Origin: Haloprofundus halobius
GTDB taxonomy: Archaea > Halobacteriota > Halobacteria > Halobacteriales > Haloferacaceae
NCBI RefSeq assembly: GCF_020097835.1
Contig: NZ_CP083666.1
Location: 1,674,001 to 1,738,000, forward strand
DNA: 64,000 nucleotides
Direction: 5' to 3'
The position numbers and the translations under genes are program-made. Below, in pieces: positions 1 through 8,732 of this stretch; positions within the stretch are counted from its first letter, which is position 1, and each line of letters begins with the position of its first letter. The notes under the pieces were generated by a model, which saw only the letters and a list, made by a program, of their open reading frames with translations, ran no database searches and was not told the origin of the DNA.

Positions 1-93
1 GACTGGCAGGACGAGAAAGCCGACATCGTCTGGCGGTACGAGAAGCAGGACGCCGACCAGTTGCGCGGGGAAGGCCACATCACCATCGGGTGA
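1..93 (+). CDS. C-terminal fragment of an unidentified protein
   Basis: An open frame enters from the left edge in frame 1 and ends at TGA 91-93, giving 30 residues ending in GHITIG. The piece is charged and soluble. It is too short for me to assign a family, and the body of the gene lies outside the window. The codons are GC-rich like the neighbouring chromosomal genes. Confidence 0.6.
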   Translation, partial: DWQDEKADIVWRYEKQDADQLRGEGHITIG

Positions 94-134
94 GCGACGG
101 GTCGGCGTTCGCGTTCGATTTTCGTCTCGCGTGC

Positions 135-536
135 CTACTCCTCTCGTTCGTCGGCCAACTGGAACAGCTTCCCGTACTCCTCGGGCAGTTGCGCTCGCAC
201 GTCCTCCATCTCGCCGGGCGGGACGACGTCGTTCACGAGCGCGACGATAGCCTGCGCGTGATACGTCGCGTCGCTCCTGTCGATGGGGTCGGTCGACCCC
301 TCGCGCTCGGCGACGCGGTCGACGAACTCGTCGAAGGCGAAGCGTTGACCGGAGTCCGCGTCGAGCAGGTAGCGGTCGATCTCCATCGGAAGCGGGCCGG
401 CGAGGTCCTGTGCCTCGCCTTCCTGCAGTCGCTCGCCGAGCGTGGTGAGCGTCGCCCGGATAGCGCGGACCGATTCGCCGGTATCCGGTAGTTCGAGTCG
501 ATTCTGGACCTGACCGGTGAACTCGTCGAAGTTCAT
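135..536 (-). CDS. DUF2267 family protein
   Basis: The product is a small acidic cytoplasmic protein of 133 residues beginning MNFDEFTGQVQ. This matches the DUF2267 pattern of two helical repeats (about residues 1-60 and 65-125) with a QARAVxxVL-like second half (HAQAIVALV). No enzymatic role is established for the family. I chose the ATG at 534-536 because a strong Shine-Dalgarno-like GGAGG lies just before it and the family normally begins at this MNFDEF-type start; the longer reading to 620 adds an Arg-rich extension unlike a halophilic protein. It ends convergently with the truncated gene at the left edge. Confidence 0.75.
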   Translation of the reverse strand: MNFDEFTGQVQNRLELPDTGESVRAIRATLTTLGERLQEGEAQDLAGPLPMEIDRYLLDADSGQRFAFDEFVDRVAEREGSTDPIDRSDATYHAQAIVALVNDVVPPGEMEDVRAQLPEEYGKLFQLADEREE

Positions 537-744
537 CTGTCCTCCTCCGCGTAGGTTCGCGACGCGCGGATCCATAACTGTCGACCCGCCCGTTCGAGCG
601 GCGCGCGGCCGCGCGGACATCGTCGGCCCACGTTCTCCTCAGTGGGTCGCGCAGCCGTCTTCGCCGGACCGCGCACGCGTCCTCGATGGGTCGGTAAATA
701 CAAGCAGGATCTATCTCCCCGACTGTAACGATTTATCACGTGCG

Positions 745-987
745 ATGGTTCGAGAGTTCACCGAAGACGATCGGAGCAAAGACGTCGTGACCGCCGAGGG
801 CGACCGGGTGGGAACGATACGCGAGGTAAACGGCGACCGCGCGACCGTCGACCGCGACGACGATTCGAGCCTCACGGACAAGGTGAAAGACCTGCTCGGG
901 TGGGGCGACGACGACTCGAACGAACTGCGGACCGAACACGTCGACTCCTACGACGAGGGGCGCGTCCGACTCCGACGGTCGCCGTAG
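745..987 (+). CDS. Small PRC-barrel-like protein
   Basis: The protein has 80 residues. Residues 10-35 (VVTAEGDRVGTIREVNGDRATVDRD) have the strand pattern of a PRC-barrel or DUF2171-like fold, seen in many haloarchaeal stress-associated small proteins. The rest is a linker and a second short strand. The ATG at 745 is preceded by a TATA-like stretch (taaatac, about 696-702) and a second AT-rich patch, so the transcript probably has a short or no leader. It is divergent from the DUF2267 gene. The function is unknown. Confidence 0.65.
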   Translation: MVREFTEDDRSKDVVTAEGDRVGTIREVNGDRATVDRDDDSSLTDKVKDLLGWGDDDSNELRTEHVDSYDEGRVRLRRSP

Positions 988-1062
988 TCGGTGTCACGCT
1001 CGCCGGCGACCCGCTCGTCGCGCTCACCGGCTGACACACTTTTGTCGAACGTGGCAAAGCGC

Positions 1063-1380
1063 TCAATCGTTCTCGGAGGCGTCCGGTACCGGTTCGGGTT
1101 CGCCGAGAGCGCCGGGAGGCTCCGCGAACGCGAGCGACGCGTCTTGCACCCCGACGGCGTCCAGAATCCCCCGCAGCGTCCGACCGCGGTCGGGGCCCTG
1201 CGGTGCGTCGACGCAGGAGAGGTGGACGAGCGCGCGATAGACCTCGCCGCCGACCGCGTGTGAGACCGAGAACAGTCGCTGCTCGACGGCGAACTCGCCG
1301 AGTCGGAGTTCGACGACCGGGTCCTGTTCGGAGAAGTCGCCGCCGCAGACGTCGCACGTGGGTCGACCGTTGTTGTTCAT
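1063..1380 (-). CDS. Small zinc-finger-like hypothetical protein
   Basis: The protein has 105 residues. A CDVCGGDF motif (CxxC) at residues 9-16 and a single later Cys (VHLSCVDAPQ) could complete a metal site, as in other haloarchaeal short zinc-ribbon proteins. The C-terminal 40 residues are Pro/Glu-rich and probably disordered. The 214 bases before the start, up to 1594, hold short near-palindromes around CGTTGCAACG (about 1513-1522) but no gene. I do not recognise a specific family beyond the zinc knuckle. Confidence 0.65.
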   Translation of the reverse strand: MNNNGRPTCDVCGGDFSEQDPVVELRLGEFAVEQRLFSVSHAVGGEVYRALVHLSCVDAPQGPDRGRTLRGILDAVGVQDASLAFAEPPGALGEPEPVPDASEND

Positions 1381-1594
1381 GGCGGTTCGGCAGAGGTAGG
1401 TGCGCCAGCGCCGAGAAGGTGCGGAACGGTCCGCGAACCCGAGTTTGTGGGCCGCGGACGCGTCGAATCGTCACGGCATCGCAGCGTCGGACGTTGCGAC
1501 GTCGAACCGTTGCAACGTTGGAGCGACCTTACGTCGGACCGTCGCAACGCCGGAGCAATCCGACGCTACGCCGCCGAAACGCCTCAGTCGTCGG

Positions 1595-2809
1595 TTACGA
1601 CGAACTCTCGCTCACGAATTCGTCCATCTTCCGCGCGAGCGCCAGCGCGAACTCCTCGTCGTTGACCGCGGCGTCCATCTCGACGAGTTCGACATCCGAG
1701 TCGAGATGCTTCCGAACGGCGTCGAACAGCGCCTCGTCGGCCGCTGGATCGTAAAACGGTTCGCCCTCGACGTCGAGCATCGACACGCCTTCGAGCGGCA
1801 GGTACACCGCGACTGGCCCCGACGCGTCGTTCACCTTCTCCGCCAGTATCTCGCCGAGTTCGGCGGTCTCCTCGGGCGTCGTCCGCATCAGCGTCACCTG
1901 CGGGTTGTGCTGATAGAAGTTCCGACCCTCGAACCGCTCGGGCACCGACTCGGGCGGTCCGAAGTTCACCATGTCGAGCGCTCCGACGGAGACGACGTGC
2001 GGGATTCCGACCTCGCCGGGTGCGTCGAGTCGCTCCGGTCCGGCGGTGAGCACGCCGCCGACGAGTTCGTCGGCCCACTCGGTCGTCGTCACGTCGAGCA
2101 CGCCGTCGACGACGCCCTCTCGGACGAGACTCTCCATCGCTCGGCCGCCCGAACCGGTCGCGTGGAAGACGATGGTCTCGTAACCGGTGTCTTCGAGATA
2201 CGCTCGGGCGGTCTGAACGCAGGGCGTCGTGACGCCGAACATCGTGAGCGCGATGGTGGGTTTCTCTTCCACGTCGACGTCGGCGTCGCTTCCGACCATC
2301 CCGGCCGTCGCCAGCGCCGCGTTCGCGATGACGCGCCGCGAGAGCCGGTTCAGTCCCTCGATGTCGGCGACCGAGTACATCATCGTGACGTCCTTGAAGC
2401 CGACGTACGGTTCGACGTCGCCCGAGGCCATCGTCGACACCATCAGCTTCGGGACGCCGACGGGGAGCGCCCGCATCGCCGTCGTCGCGACGGAGGTGTT
2501 GCCGGACCCGCCGAGTCCGAGGATCCCCTCCAAGGTGCCTTCCTCGTGCAGTCGCTCGGCGATAGCGGCGGCACCGCGACCCATGGCGTCCATCGCCTCG
2601 CCGCGGTCGCCGGCGTCTCGGAGCGACTGGCGGTCGCTCCCGCTGGCCTCGGCGACGGCTTCGGCGTCGGTGTCCGGCGTAATCTCCGGGTCGCCCATCA
2701 CGCCCACGTCGACGATGTGGGTGTCGAGCCCCTGTGCTTCGATAACGTCGCGGGCGAACGCGATCTCCTCGCCTTTCGTGTCGAGCGTCCCGACGATAAC
2801 GACGCTCAT
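1595..2809 (-). CDS. Tm-1-like ATP-binding domain protein (UPF0261)
   Basis: The protein has 404 residues and begins with VVIVGTLDTKGEE, the hallmark N-terminus of UPF0261. A glycine-rich ATP-site segment (GLGGSGNTSVATTA) lies near residues 100-115 and MFGVTTPCV follows in the second half. The fold is the N-terminal, ATP-binding half of the tomato virus-resistance protein Tm-1; the reaction catalysed by prokaryotic members is not established. The gene follows, on the same strand and after 105 bases, the TIM-barrel gene that corresponds to the C-terminal half of Tm-1, so the two products probably act together. The length is normal for the family. Confidence 0.88.
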   Translation of the reverse strand: MSVVIVGTLDTKGEEIAFARDVIEAQGLDTHIVDVGVMGDPEITPDTDAEAVAEASGSDRQSLRDAGDRGEAMDAMGRGAAAIAERLHEEGTLEGILGLGGSGNTSVATTAMRALPVGVPKLMVSTMASGDVEPYVGFKDVTMMYSVADIEGLNRLSRRVIANAALATAGMVGSDADVDVEEKPTIALTMFGVTTPCVQTARAYLEDTGYETIVFHATGSGGRAMESLVREGVVDGVLDVTTTEWADELVGGVLTAGPERLDAPGEVGIPHVVSVGALDMVNFGPPESVPERFEGRNFYQHNPQVTLMRTTPEETAELGEILAEKVNDASGPVAVYLPLEGVSMLDVEGEPFYDPAADEALFDAVRKHLDSDVELVEMDAAVNDEEFALALARKMDEFVSESSS

Positions 2810-2914
2810 GGTTTCGCCCCCCTCGACACGTTCGTCTCCCTCGTTTCGGCGGCCGATTCGAATCGTCGACTCGACGGGGTCTCGCCGTTCGTGAGCAGTC
2901 CGTTTCGAGTCATG

Positions 2915-3754
2915 CTATAGTTCGATCCCCTTGAACTCGCGTGCCTGGTTCTCGATGGCCTCCTCGGTCGGGAGGCGTTCGATGCTGGACGCGCCGAAGA
3001 AGCCGACGACGCCCTCGGTGTTGTCGAGGACGTGCGCCGCGTCGTCGGGCCACGCTATCGGGCCGCCGTGGCAGATGACGAGCACGTCGTCTCTGACCGC
3101 TTTCGCCGCGTCGTGAATCGCCTGCACGCGCTCGGCGGCGGTGTCGAGGTCCAGCGACGTCTCCGCGCCGATGTCGCCACTCGTCGTCAGTCCCATGTGC
3201 GCGACCACGACGTCGGCACCGGCCTCGGCCATCTCCCGCGCTTGATCGGTGTCGAAGACGTACGGACAGGTGAGCATCTCCTGCTCGCTGGCCTCGCGAA
3301 TCATCTCGACTTCTTTGTCGTACCCCATCCCGGTCTCCTCCAGATTCTGTCGGAACTGGCTGTCCTCGTCGATGAGGCCGACTGTGGGGAAGTTCTGGAC
3401 GCCCGAGAAGCCGCGACGTTTCAGGTCGGCGACGAACACGTCCATCTGTCGGAACGGGTCCGTCCCGTTGACGCCGGCGAGCACCGGCGTCTCCTCGACG
3501 ACCGGGAGTACCTCGTGACCCATCTCGACGACGATCTCGTTGGCGTCGCCGTACGACAGCAGTCCGGCCAGCGACCCGCGGCCGCCCATCCGGTAGCGAC
3601 CGGAGTTGTAGATGATGAGCAGGTCGACGCCGCCGCGCTCGGCGAACTTCGCCGAGATACCCGTCCCGGCACCCGCACCGATTATCGCCTCTCCCTCGTC
3701 GACGGTCGCGCGGAGTTCGTCGAGCGCTTCGTCGCGTGTGAATCGGTTTGACAT
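2915..3754 (-). CDS. TIM-barrel protein, phosphoenolpyruvate hydrolase-like family
   Basis: The protein has 279 residues. The pattern IIGAGAGTGISAKFAERGGV near residues 25-45, the following IYNSGRYRMGGRGS, the HMGLTTSG motif and the C-terminal FFGASSIERLP are typical of the 'phosphoenolpyruvate hydrolase'/Tm-1 C-terminal TIM-barrel family. The family is related to isocitrate lyase/PEP mutase barrels, but its true substrate is unclear. I chose the ATG at 3752-3754; the upstream in-frame extension is basic and unlike the family. The gene is first in a two-gene unit with the UPF0261 gene downstream and is divergent from the oxidoreductase at 3898, sharing a roughly 143-base promoter region. Confidence 0.85.
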   Translation of the reverse strand: MSNRFTRDEALDELRATVDEGEAIIGAGAGTGISAKFAERGGVDLLIIYNSGRYRMGGRGSLAGLLSYGDANEIVVEMGHEVLPVVEETPVLAGVNGTDPFRQMDVFVADLKRRGFSGVQNFPTVGLIDEDSQFRQNLEETGMGYDKEVEMIREASEQEMLTCPYVFDTDQAREMAEAGADVVVAHMGLTTSGDIGAETSLDLDTAAERVQAIHDAAKAVRDDVLVICHGGPIAWPDDAAHVLDNTEGVVGFFGASSIERLPTEEAIENQAREFKGIEL

Positions 3755-3897
3755 ACCACGAGGGAGTATCACAAGGTGCGGTAAGTAATGATGGGGACGT
3801 GACAGCAGCGGCGAACGTGGTCGAGCCACTCACGTCGGGCAACTGCCATCACGTCTCCGCGGTACGTCTATGCGCACGGCGGACGAACGGCCGGTCG

Positions 3898-4911
3898 ATG
3901 CGCACCGCAGCATTCACCGAACTCGTCGGCCCCGACGGCGTCAGTATCGTCGACGAACCGACGCCCGAACCGAGTCGAGGCGAAGCGGTCGTCGACGTCG
4001 ACGCCTGCGCTATCAACCGCCACGACCTGTGGATACTCGACGGCGACTCCGCGATGGTCGACACCGGCGATCTGCCGTTCGTCAGCGGTCTCGACGTCGC
4101 GGGCGTCGTGAGCACCGTCGGTGACGACGTGACAGCGATCGAACCCGGCGACCGGGTCGTGCTCTGTCCGAACGAGACCTGCGGAGTCTGTTGGTTCTGC
4201 CGCGAAGGCCCCGAAAATCTCTGCGAGGAGTTCTCGCTGTATCACGGCGGTCTCGCTGAATCCGCACTCGTCGCGGCCGACCGCCTCGTTCCGCTCCCCG
4301 ATTCGGTCGATGCGACGACGGCGGCGGCGCTCCCCACGGCGTACATGACCGCCTTCCACATGCTCCGTCGCGCGGACGTCGGCCCCGGAGATCTGGTGTT
4401 CGTTCCGGGTGCGACCGGCGGCGTCGGCGTCGCGGGGGTCCAACTCGCCGACGTACTCGGCGCACGGACGGTCGGCACTTCGTCCTCGGCGGCGAAGCTC
4501 GAACAGGTGTCGGAGTTGGGCCTCGACCACGCTATCGAGGGAACCGACGTCGACGAGATTCGCGCGGCGGTTCGAGAGGTCGGGGGGCCCGACGCGGTAC
4601 TCAACCACCTCGGCGGTCCGTACACCGAACTCGGGGTGGACCTCCTGCGTCGCGGTGGACGGATGGTCGTCTGCGGACGGACCGCGGGTAGTCGCTCCGA
4701 GATCGATATTCCCGATTTATTCCTCGGGCACAAGCGTGTCATCGGCAGCACGATGGGGACGCAACTTGACCTCGAACGGCTGGTCGATCTCGTCGCAGAC
4801 GGCTCGCTCACACCGGAAATACACGAGACGTACCCGCTCGAAGAGACGGGCGTGGCGTTCGCCGCGATGCAGCAGCGCGACCACGTCGGCAAAATCGTCG
4901 TGACGAACTGA
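3898..4911 (+). CDS. Zinc-dependent alcohol dehydrogenase / quinone oxidoreductase family
   Basis: This medium-chain dehydrogenase/reductase has 337 residues. Cys37 (DACAINRHD) is in the usual catalytic zinc position. Cys95, 98, 101 and 109, together with Cys90, form the structural zinc lobe. GATGGVGVAGVQLA (about residues 169-182) is the NAD(P) Rossmann motif. The substrate is unknown; such haloarchaeal enzymes oxidise or reduce small alcohols, aldehydes or enones in the cytoplasm. I chose the ATG at 3898, which gives the standard MRTAAFTE start; upstream in-frame sequence does not look coding. It is divergent from the Tm-1-like pair, so the genes may be co-regulated, but no operator is obvious. 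Confidence 0.88.
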   Translation: MRTAAFTELVGPDGVSIVDEPTPEPSRGEAVVDVDACAINRHDLWILDGDSAMVDTGDLPFVSGLDVAGVVSTVGDDVTAIEPGDRVVLCPNETCGVCWFCREGPENLCEEFSLYHGGLAESALVAADRLVPLPDSVDATTAAALPTAYMTAFHMLRRADVGPGDLVFVPGATGGVGVAGVQLADVLGARTVGTSSSAAKLEQVSELGLDHAIEGTDVDEIRAAVREVGGPDAVLNHLGGPYTELGVDLLRRGGRMVVCGRTAGSRSEIDIPDLFLGHKRVIGSTMGTQLDLERLVDLVADGSLTPEIHETYPLEETGVAFAAMQQRDHVGKIVVTN

Positions 4912-5036
4912 GCGTCGCGGAAGGGGCACCCTCGGGAGCGCGTCGGCCACCGGTCGCCGGAGTCGACAACGCCTCGAAACTTCGGTGATCGTACCAGAAC
5001 GGCCTTCTCCGCGCCGCCGAATCGTTTCGACGTACC

Positions 5037-5648
5037 ATGTCTCGTGAGGAGCCATCGGACGCGGACGCGGGCGCGTTGGGACGTTTCGACCGCCGTCGGT
5101 TCCTGAGGGGGACCGCCGGAATCGCGGCGGCAGCGGCTGCCGTTCCCGTACTGAGCGGCGTCGCCGCGGCGCATTTCCCGGTCGAACTGGAGATAGACGT
5201 CCAGCCCGAAAACGAGGACAACTTCGTGGACGTAGACGAGCACGAGCGCGTCTCGGTCGCCGTCTACCCCTCGGAGTTCCTGAACGGAGACGGAGAGCGC
5301 GAGACGTTCGACCCGACCGAGCGAGAGGTGGCCTATCGCTTCGGCTCCCGGAGCGCGCTCGACGACGGTGCCGGCGCGCGCCCGGTCGACGACGGCGAGG
5401 TGACGTCGACGACGACCGGACACGGCGAGGAGTCGGAGACGACCGACGCTCTCGTGCTCTCCTTCCCGGTCGAGGAGACGGGACTGGACGGCGGCGACGA
5501 CACCGCCTGGCTCTACTGGGAACGCGACGACTCCGGCGAGCACGGCTACGCCGGCGTCGATACGGTGTCGGTGTACGGCGGGGAGCCGTCGGCGGATGAT
5601 CTCGTCGCGCTGCTCCAGCGGCTGTTGAGAGGGAACGTTCGGGGCTGA
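5037..5648 (+). CDS. Tat-exported hypothetical protein
   Basis: The protein has 203 residues. A twin-arginine signal (FDRRRFLRGTAG, residues 19-30) is followed by an Ala-rich hydrophobic stretch to about residue 46, so the folded product is probably exported by Tat. The mature part is acidic with beta-type patterning (VELEIDVQPENEDNFVDVDE and later). It resembles haloarchaeal exported proteins of unknown function. There is no lipobox Cys and no metal motif. The neighbouring ferritin-like gene follows after 177 bases on the same strand, but a functional link is not demonstrated. Confidence 0.8.
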   Translation: MSREEPSDADAGALGRFDRRRFLRGTAGIAAAAAAVPVLSGVAAAHFPVELEIDVQPENEDNFVDVDEHERVSVAVYPSEFLNGDGERETFDPTEREVAYRFGSRSALDDGAGARPVDDGEVTSTTTGHGEESETTDALVLSFPVEETGLDGGDDTAWLYWERDDSGEHGYAGVDTVSVYGGEPSADDLVALLQRLLRGNVRG

Positions 5649-5825
5649 GCGAATCGACGGCGGTGCTACTCGTCGGCGTCGCGGCGAATCGTACGTGGGG
5701 TTCCGAATTTCCGGCATCTATTTCGAGATGCACACCCGAGAGGTGCCGTTCGCCGACGACGAAGAGGTGGTTGCTGTCCCCTCCACGTCACTTATCGACG
5801 TAGCCGCTGAACTCCCGTGAGACGC

Positions 5826-6923
5826 ATGACGATCGATACCTCAAAATCACTCCGCGAGCACCTGCAGTGGGCGATTCGAGTCGAACTCTCGACCATCCCC
5901 GCGTACCTCTACGCGATGTACTCGATCGACGACGACGCCTCGGTACCGTATCGGCTCATTCGGAGCGTCGTCGTCGAGGAGATGCTCCACGCGGCGCTCG
6001 TAGCGAACGTGCTCGCTGCCGTCGGCGGCGAGCCCCAGTTCTACGACGAGGCCGTCGTTCCGTCGTATCCGATGGCGCTGCCGCACCACCGACCCGAGAT
6101 CGTCCTCGACCTGGAACGGGCTTCCCCAGAAGTGATCGACCGGGTGTTCGCGACCATCGAACGGCCCCGGGAGGTCGGCGGACTCCCGGAGGACGACGAC
6201 TACGAGACGATAGAGCAGTTCTACATGGCCGTCGAGGAGGCCGTCGACCGCCTCGACGCCGAGGCGGGACTGTTCGAGGCGGACCGAATCGACCGCCAGA
6301 TGGCGGAGCCGGAGTACTACGCCCCCGTGGAGTACGATTCCGAGGAGAGCGGCGGGCTCCACCCCGTCACCGATTGGGAGACGGCCGCCCGCGCCATCGA
6401 GACCATCGTCCACCAGGGCGAGGGGTACCGCGAGGCCGAGTACGCGGACCCCGACCATCACGAACAGACACACTACTACAAATTCAAACAGATCGCCGAC
6501 GGGACGCATTCGCTCGGCGGGACGCGCCCCGTGCCGACCAACCCGCTGTCCGCCGAGTATCCGGCACGGCTCCGTCCGGCCGCGGACCTGTTCAACGCCT
6601 GCTACTCGTACCTCTACGTCCTGCTGGACGGACTGTACTCGCCCGTCGACGCCGAGACGAAAGACGACATCGTCCTCGAACTGTACGGCGTGATGATGGC
6701 GGCGATGCGACCGCTGGCTCGGTGGCTGACCGAACAGCCCCTCGGCGATGTGGACGGCACCGGCGACACCGACGGACACGCCGCGCCGACGTTCGAGTTC
6801 TATCGCTTCGACGGCGACCCGACCGAGGAGCTACACCGACTCGCGGACGAGGTCACCGACCGGAATCCGGAACTCGCCCACGTCCACGGCGCGCTGGTGC
6901 AGCTCCGGGGCGTCGACCGGTGA
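5826..6923 (+). CDS. Ferritin-like protein, VioB/iminophenyl-pyruvate dimer synthase domain
   Basis: The protein has 365 residues. The N-terminal four-helix region shows RVELSTIPAYLYAMYS and then VVEEMLHAALVANVLAAVGG, the ExxH-type iron ligand arrangement of the VioB/RebD-associated ferritin-like domain (residues about 5-215). HQGEGYREAEYADPDHHEQTHYYK-type residues in the middle provide further His/Glu ligands. The C-terminus is helical. In bacteria this domain couples indole-derived precursors, but most stand-alone homologues have unknown substrates; no violacein-type partner genes are nearby. The start at ATG 5826 is preferred; a GTG at 5817 is also in frame. A TATA-like cttatcga lies about 30 bases upstream. 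Confidence 0.8.
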   Translation: MTIDTSKSLREHLQWAIRVELSTIPAYLYAMYSIDDDASVPYRLIRSVVVEEMLHAALVANVLAAVGGEPQFYDEAVVPSYPMALPHHRPEIVLDLERASPEVIDRVFATIERPREVGGLPEDDDYETIEQFYMAVEEAVDRLDAEAGLFEADRIDRQMAEPEYYAPVEYDSEESGGLHPVTDWETAARAIETIVHQGEGYREAEYADPDHHEQTHYYKFKQIADGTHSLGGTRPVPTNPLSAEYPARLRPAADLFNACYSYLYVLLDGLYSPVDAETKDDIVLELYGVMMAAMRPLARWLTEQPLGDVDGTGDTDGHAAPTFEFYRFDGDPTEELHRLADEVTDRNPELAHVHGALVQLRGVDR

Positions 6924-6966
6924 GCGGGCACGGCACCTCGACCCGCTTCACCGCTCGCCAGAACGT

Positions 6967-7638
6967 TCACTCACCCTCGGTCGAGAAGCCGACGCGGGCG
7001 TGTGTGCCGTCGCAGAAGGGCTTCGCTCCGGAGTGCCCGCATCTGCAGAGCCACGCGTCCGTCCCGCGGAACACCGACGCGTCGTCTTCGCCGTGCATCT
7101 CGAACAGCCCCGTGACGTGGAGCGGCCCGTCGGGCGTCGGCACGACGGTGAGTGGGCCGCCGCGGTCCGTCGTGCCGGGTCCCACGTCGTCGGCGTGTTC
7201 GTCCCCGACGGTCCCCAACGCCTCGAACTCGATTTCGAGGTGGGAGTTGTCGCAGAGGGGTTTGTTCTCGGAGGCTCCGCACCGACACAGCGCCATCCGC
7301 GTGTCGGCGAGCAGTTCACCGCCGCCCGGCGTCTCGATGACGCCGTCGCCGCGGACGTAGTGGGGGCCGTCCGACGTGACGGTGACGGTGTTCTCGTCGG
7401 GGACGGCTTCCTCGGGGCCGTCGTCCGTTCGTTCGTAGTGGAGCGCGCCGGTGGGACATCGTTCTATCACCTCGGCGATGTCGTCGGCGTCCGCGTTGTT
7501 CGGGTCGATCCAGGGTCGTCGGTCCGGGTCGAACACCGCCGGCAGGCCGCGGACGCACTCTCTCGCGTGGATACACCGCCGCACGTCGTAGCTCACCTCG
7601 ATTCCCTCGCCGGTGTAGTTGTGAATCTCTTCTTTCAT
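6967..7638 (-). CDS. Iron-sulfur protein: divergent 4Fe-4S domain plus two CDGSH domains
   Basis: The protein has 223 residues. Residues 1-75 form a divergent mono-cluster ferredoxin domain (Fer4_19) with Cys22, Cys28 and Cys61. Residues 100-140 and 180-220 are two CDGSH (mitoNEET-type) domains with ligands Cys118/Cys120/Cys129/His133 and Cys198/Cys200/Cys209/His213, each able to hold a 2Fe-2S cluster. The protein is soluble and acidic, probably in electron transfer or redox sensing. This three-domain order is common in prokaryotes under the name 'CDGSH iron-sulfur domain protein'. It converges with the ferritin-like gene. Confidence 0.9.
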   Translation of the reverse strand: MKEEIHNYTGEGIEVSYDVRRCIHARECVRGLPAVFDPDRRPWIDPNNADADDIAEVIERCPTGALHYERTDDGPEEAVPDENTVTVTSDGPHYVRGDGVIETPGGGELLADTRMALCRCGASENKPLCDNSHLEIEFEALGTVGDEHADDVGPGTTDRGGPLTVVPTPDGPLHVTGLFEMHGEDDASVFRGTDAWLCRCGHSGAKPFCDGTHARVGFSTEGE

Positions 7639-7752
7639 CGTTCTCCGCTAGAACGGTCGGGGGACTGTTTAAGATTCTTGACTCGGTTTGAGAATAAGCC
7701 GTTGATGGTTCAGTACGCGTCGTTGTTAGCTCTATGATCAAATCGACAGGTG

Positions 7753-8730
7753 TTATTCGAGTTCGGTCGTATGAGTCGGCTGCTGCTGAAGTCCAGATAG
7801 AGACACGTACCGATGTCCTTGCACGAAGGCAACCGTGCGATTCGTGTCTGATGCCGTCTTGTCGTTCTGAATGGTCTGAGGGAGTTCGAGGCTCTCGGAA
7901 AGAAATATCACCTTTTGTTCCTCTCCGTGTCGCCACGACCCATCTCGACTCATCTGAGCGACTGCAGCACTCACCTCGTCACGTTGTTGTGCGGTCAGGT
8001 CGTCGTGTGCCTTGACGCCCGCCTCGGTCAGTTCGACGCTGTCGACCATGCCGGTGATTCTCGGCACCGCCGTCTTGATTTCTCCATCTGTGTAAAACGC
8101 GAGGTGACTCACCGGCTTGAACGACCGTCCGACTTGGCAGAAGTAGAGCCCGTATTTCTCGTACTCAGGCCACGCACGACGAGCCGCAACGACGAGTACG
8201 CGATCCTCTTTGCCGCTCGTGAGCCCCTCGTCGTAGATGAATCGTACCAGTTCGCGCAGGAGGAACGCCTCGCGTTCGGTAGGGACGGTCATCATTTCAT
8301 CGGTCGTGCCAATATCGCGGTCGAGAACGGCCTCGACTGCATCGACGATGTCGTCGAAGTTCGCCCACACGATGCGCCCATCTCGGGGAAGCTCCCCCGT
8401 GGGTGCTTCTGCATCTGGAGTTAGTACGACGAGGCGTTCAGTATCGCCAAGAGCCGAGAGGTGGCGTTCGAGTTGGTCGCGGTCGACTGCATCTCGTGCC
8501 GTCTTGGTCTCGAACCACACCGCGTTCGATGAGCGAATAACTGCGTCTGGTACTGAGTCGACGCCGCTCACTTGGTTCTCGAACGTGATGAGCTGGAAGT
8601 CAGACTCGTCGAGGACGGTTTCGAGGATCTCTTCGAGAAGTGCGCTGTTGATGTGCTCGAAGACGGCCAACAAGGTGGATGTGACGCGGTTCTCCCCTTG
8701 GGTGTAGGTGGAAAAGAGTGGGTTCGTCAT
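7753..8730 (-). CDS. PD-(D/E)XK nuclease-like protein downstream of an integrase remnant
   Basis: The protein has 325 residues. Asp62 (VPDAVI) and Glu74-Thr-Lys76 (WFETKTA), after an N-terminal helix rich in Glu, give the D...ExK signature of PD-(D/E)XK nucleases. The next segment (residues about 85-130) is an alpha/beta region matching this fold. The C-terminal half (GLYFCQVGRSFKPVSHLAFY) resembles haloarchaeal proteins of unknown function. I chose the ATG at 8728-8730, two bases after the stop of the integrase fragment. The gene lies between the core genome and the tRNA-derived repeat, so it is probably cargo of an older integrated element, perhaps defensive or restriction-like (inference). 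Confidence 0.75.
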   Translation of the reverse strand: MTNPLFSTYTQGENRVTSTLLAVFEHINSALLEEILETVLDESDFQLITFENQVSGVDSVPDAVIRSSNAVWFETKTARDAVDRDQLERHLSALGDTERLVVLTPDAEAPTGELPRDGRIVWANFDDIVDAVEAVLDRDIGTTDEMMTVPTEREAFLLRELVRFIYDEGLTSGKEDRVLVVAARRAWPEYEKYGLYFCQVGRSFKPVSHLAFYTDGEIKTAVPRITGMVDSVELTEAGVKAHDDLTAQQRDEVSAAVAQMSRDGSWRHGEEQKVIFLSESLELPQTIQNDKTASDTNRTVAFVQGHRYVSLSGLQQQPTHTTELE

Positions 8731-8732
8731 GG

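Noticed and set aside
5728-5820. A 30-codon acidic open frame ending MHTREVP...AELP just before the ferritin-like gene
   Set aside because: It is very short, has no motif or Shine-Dalgarno sequence, and overlaps the promoter region of the next gene; it is probably chance.
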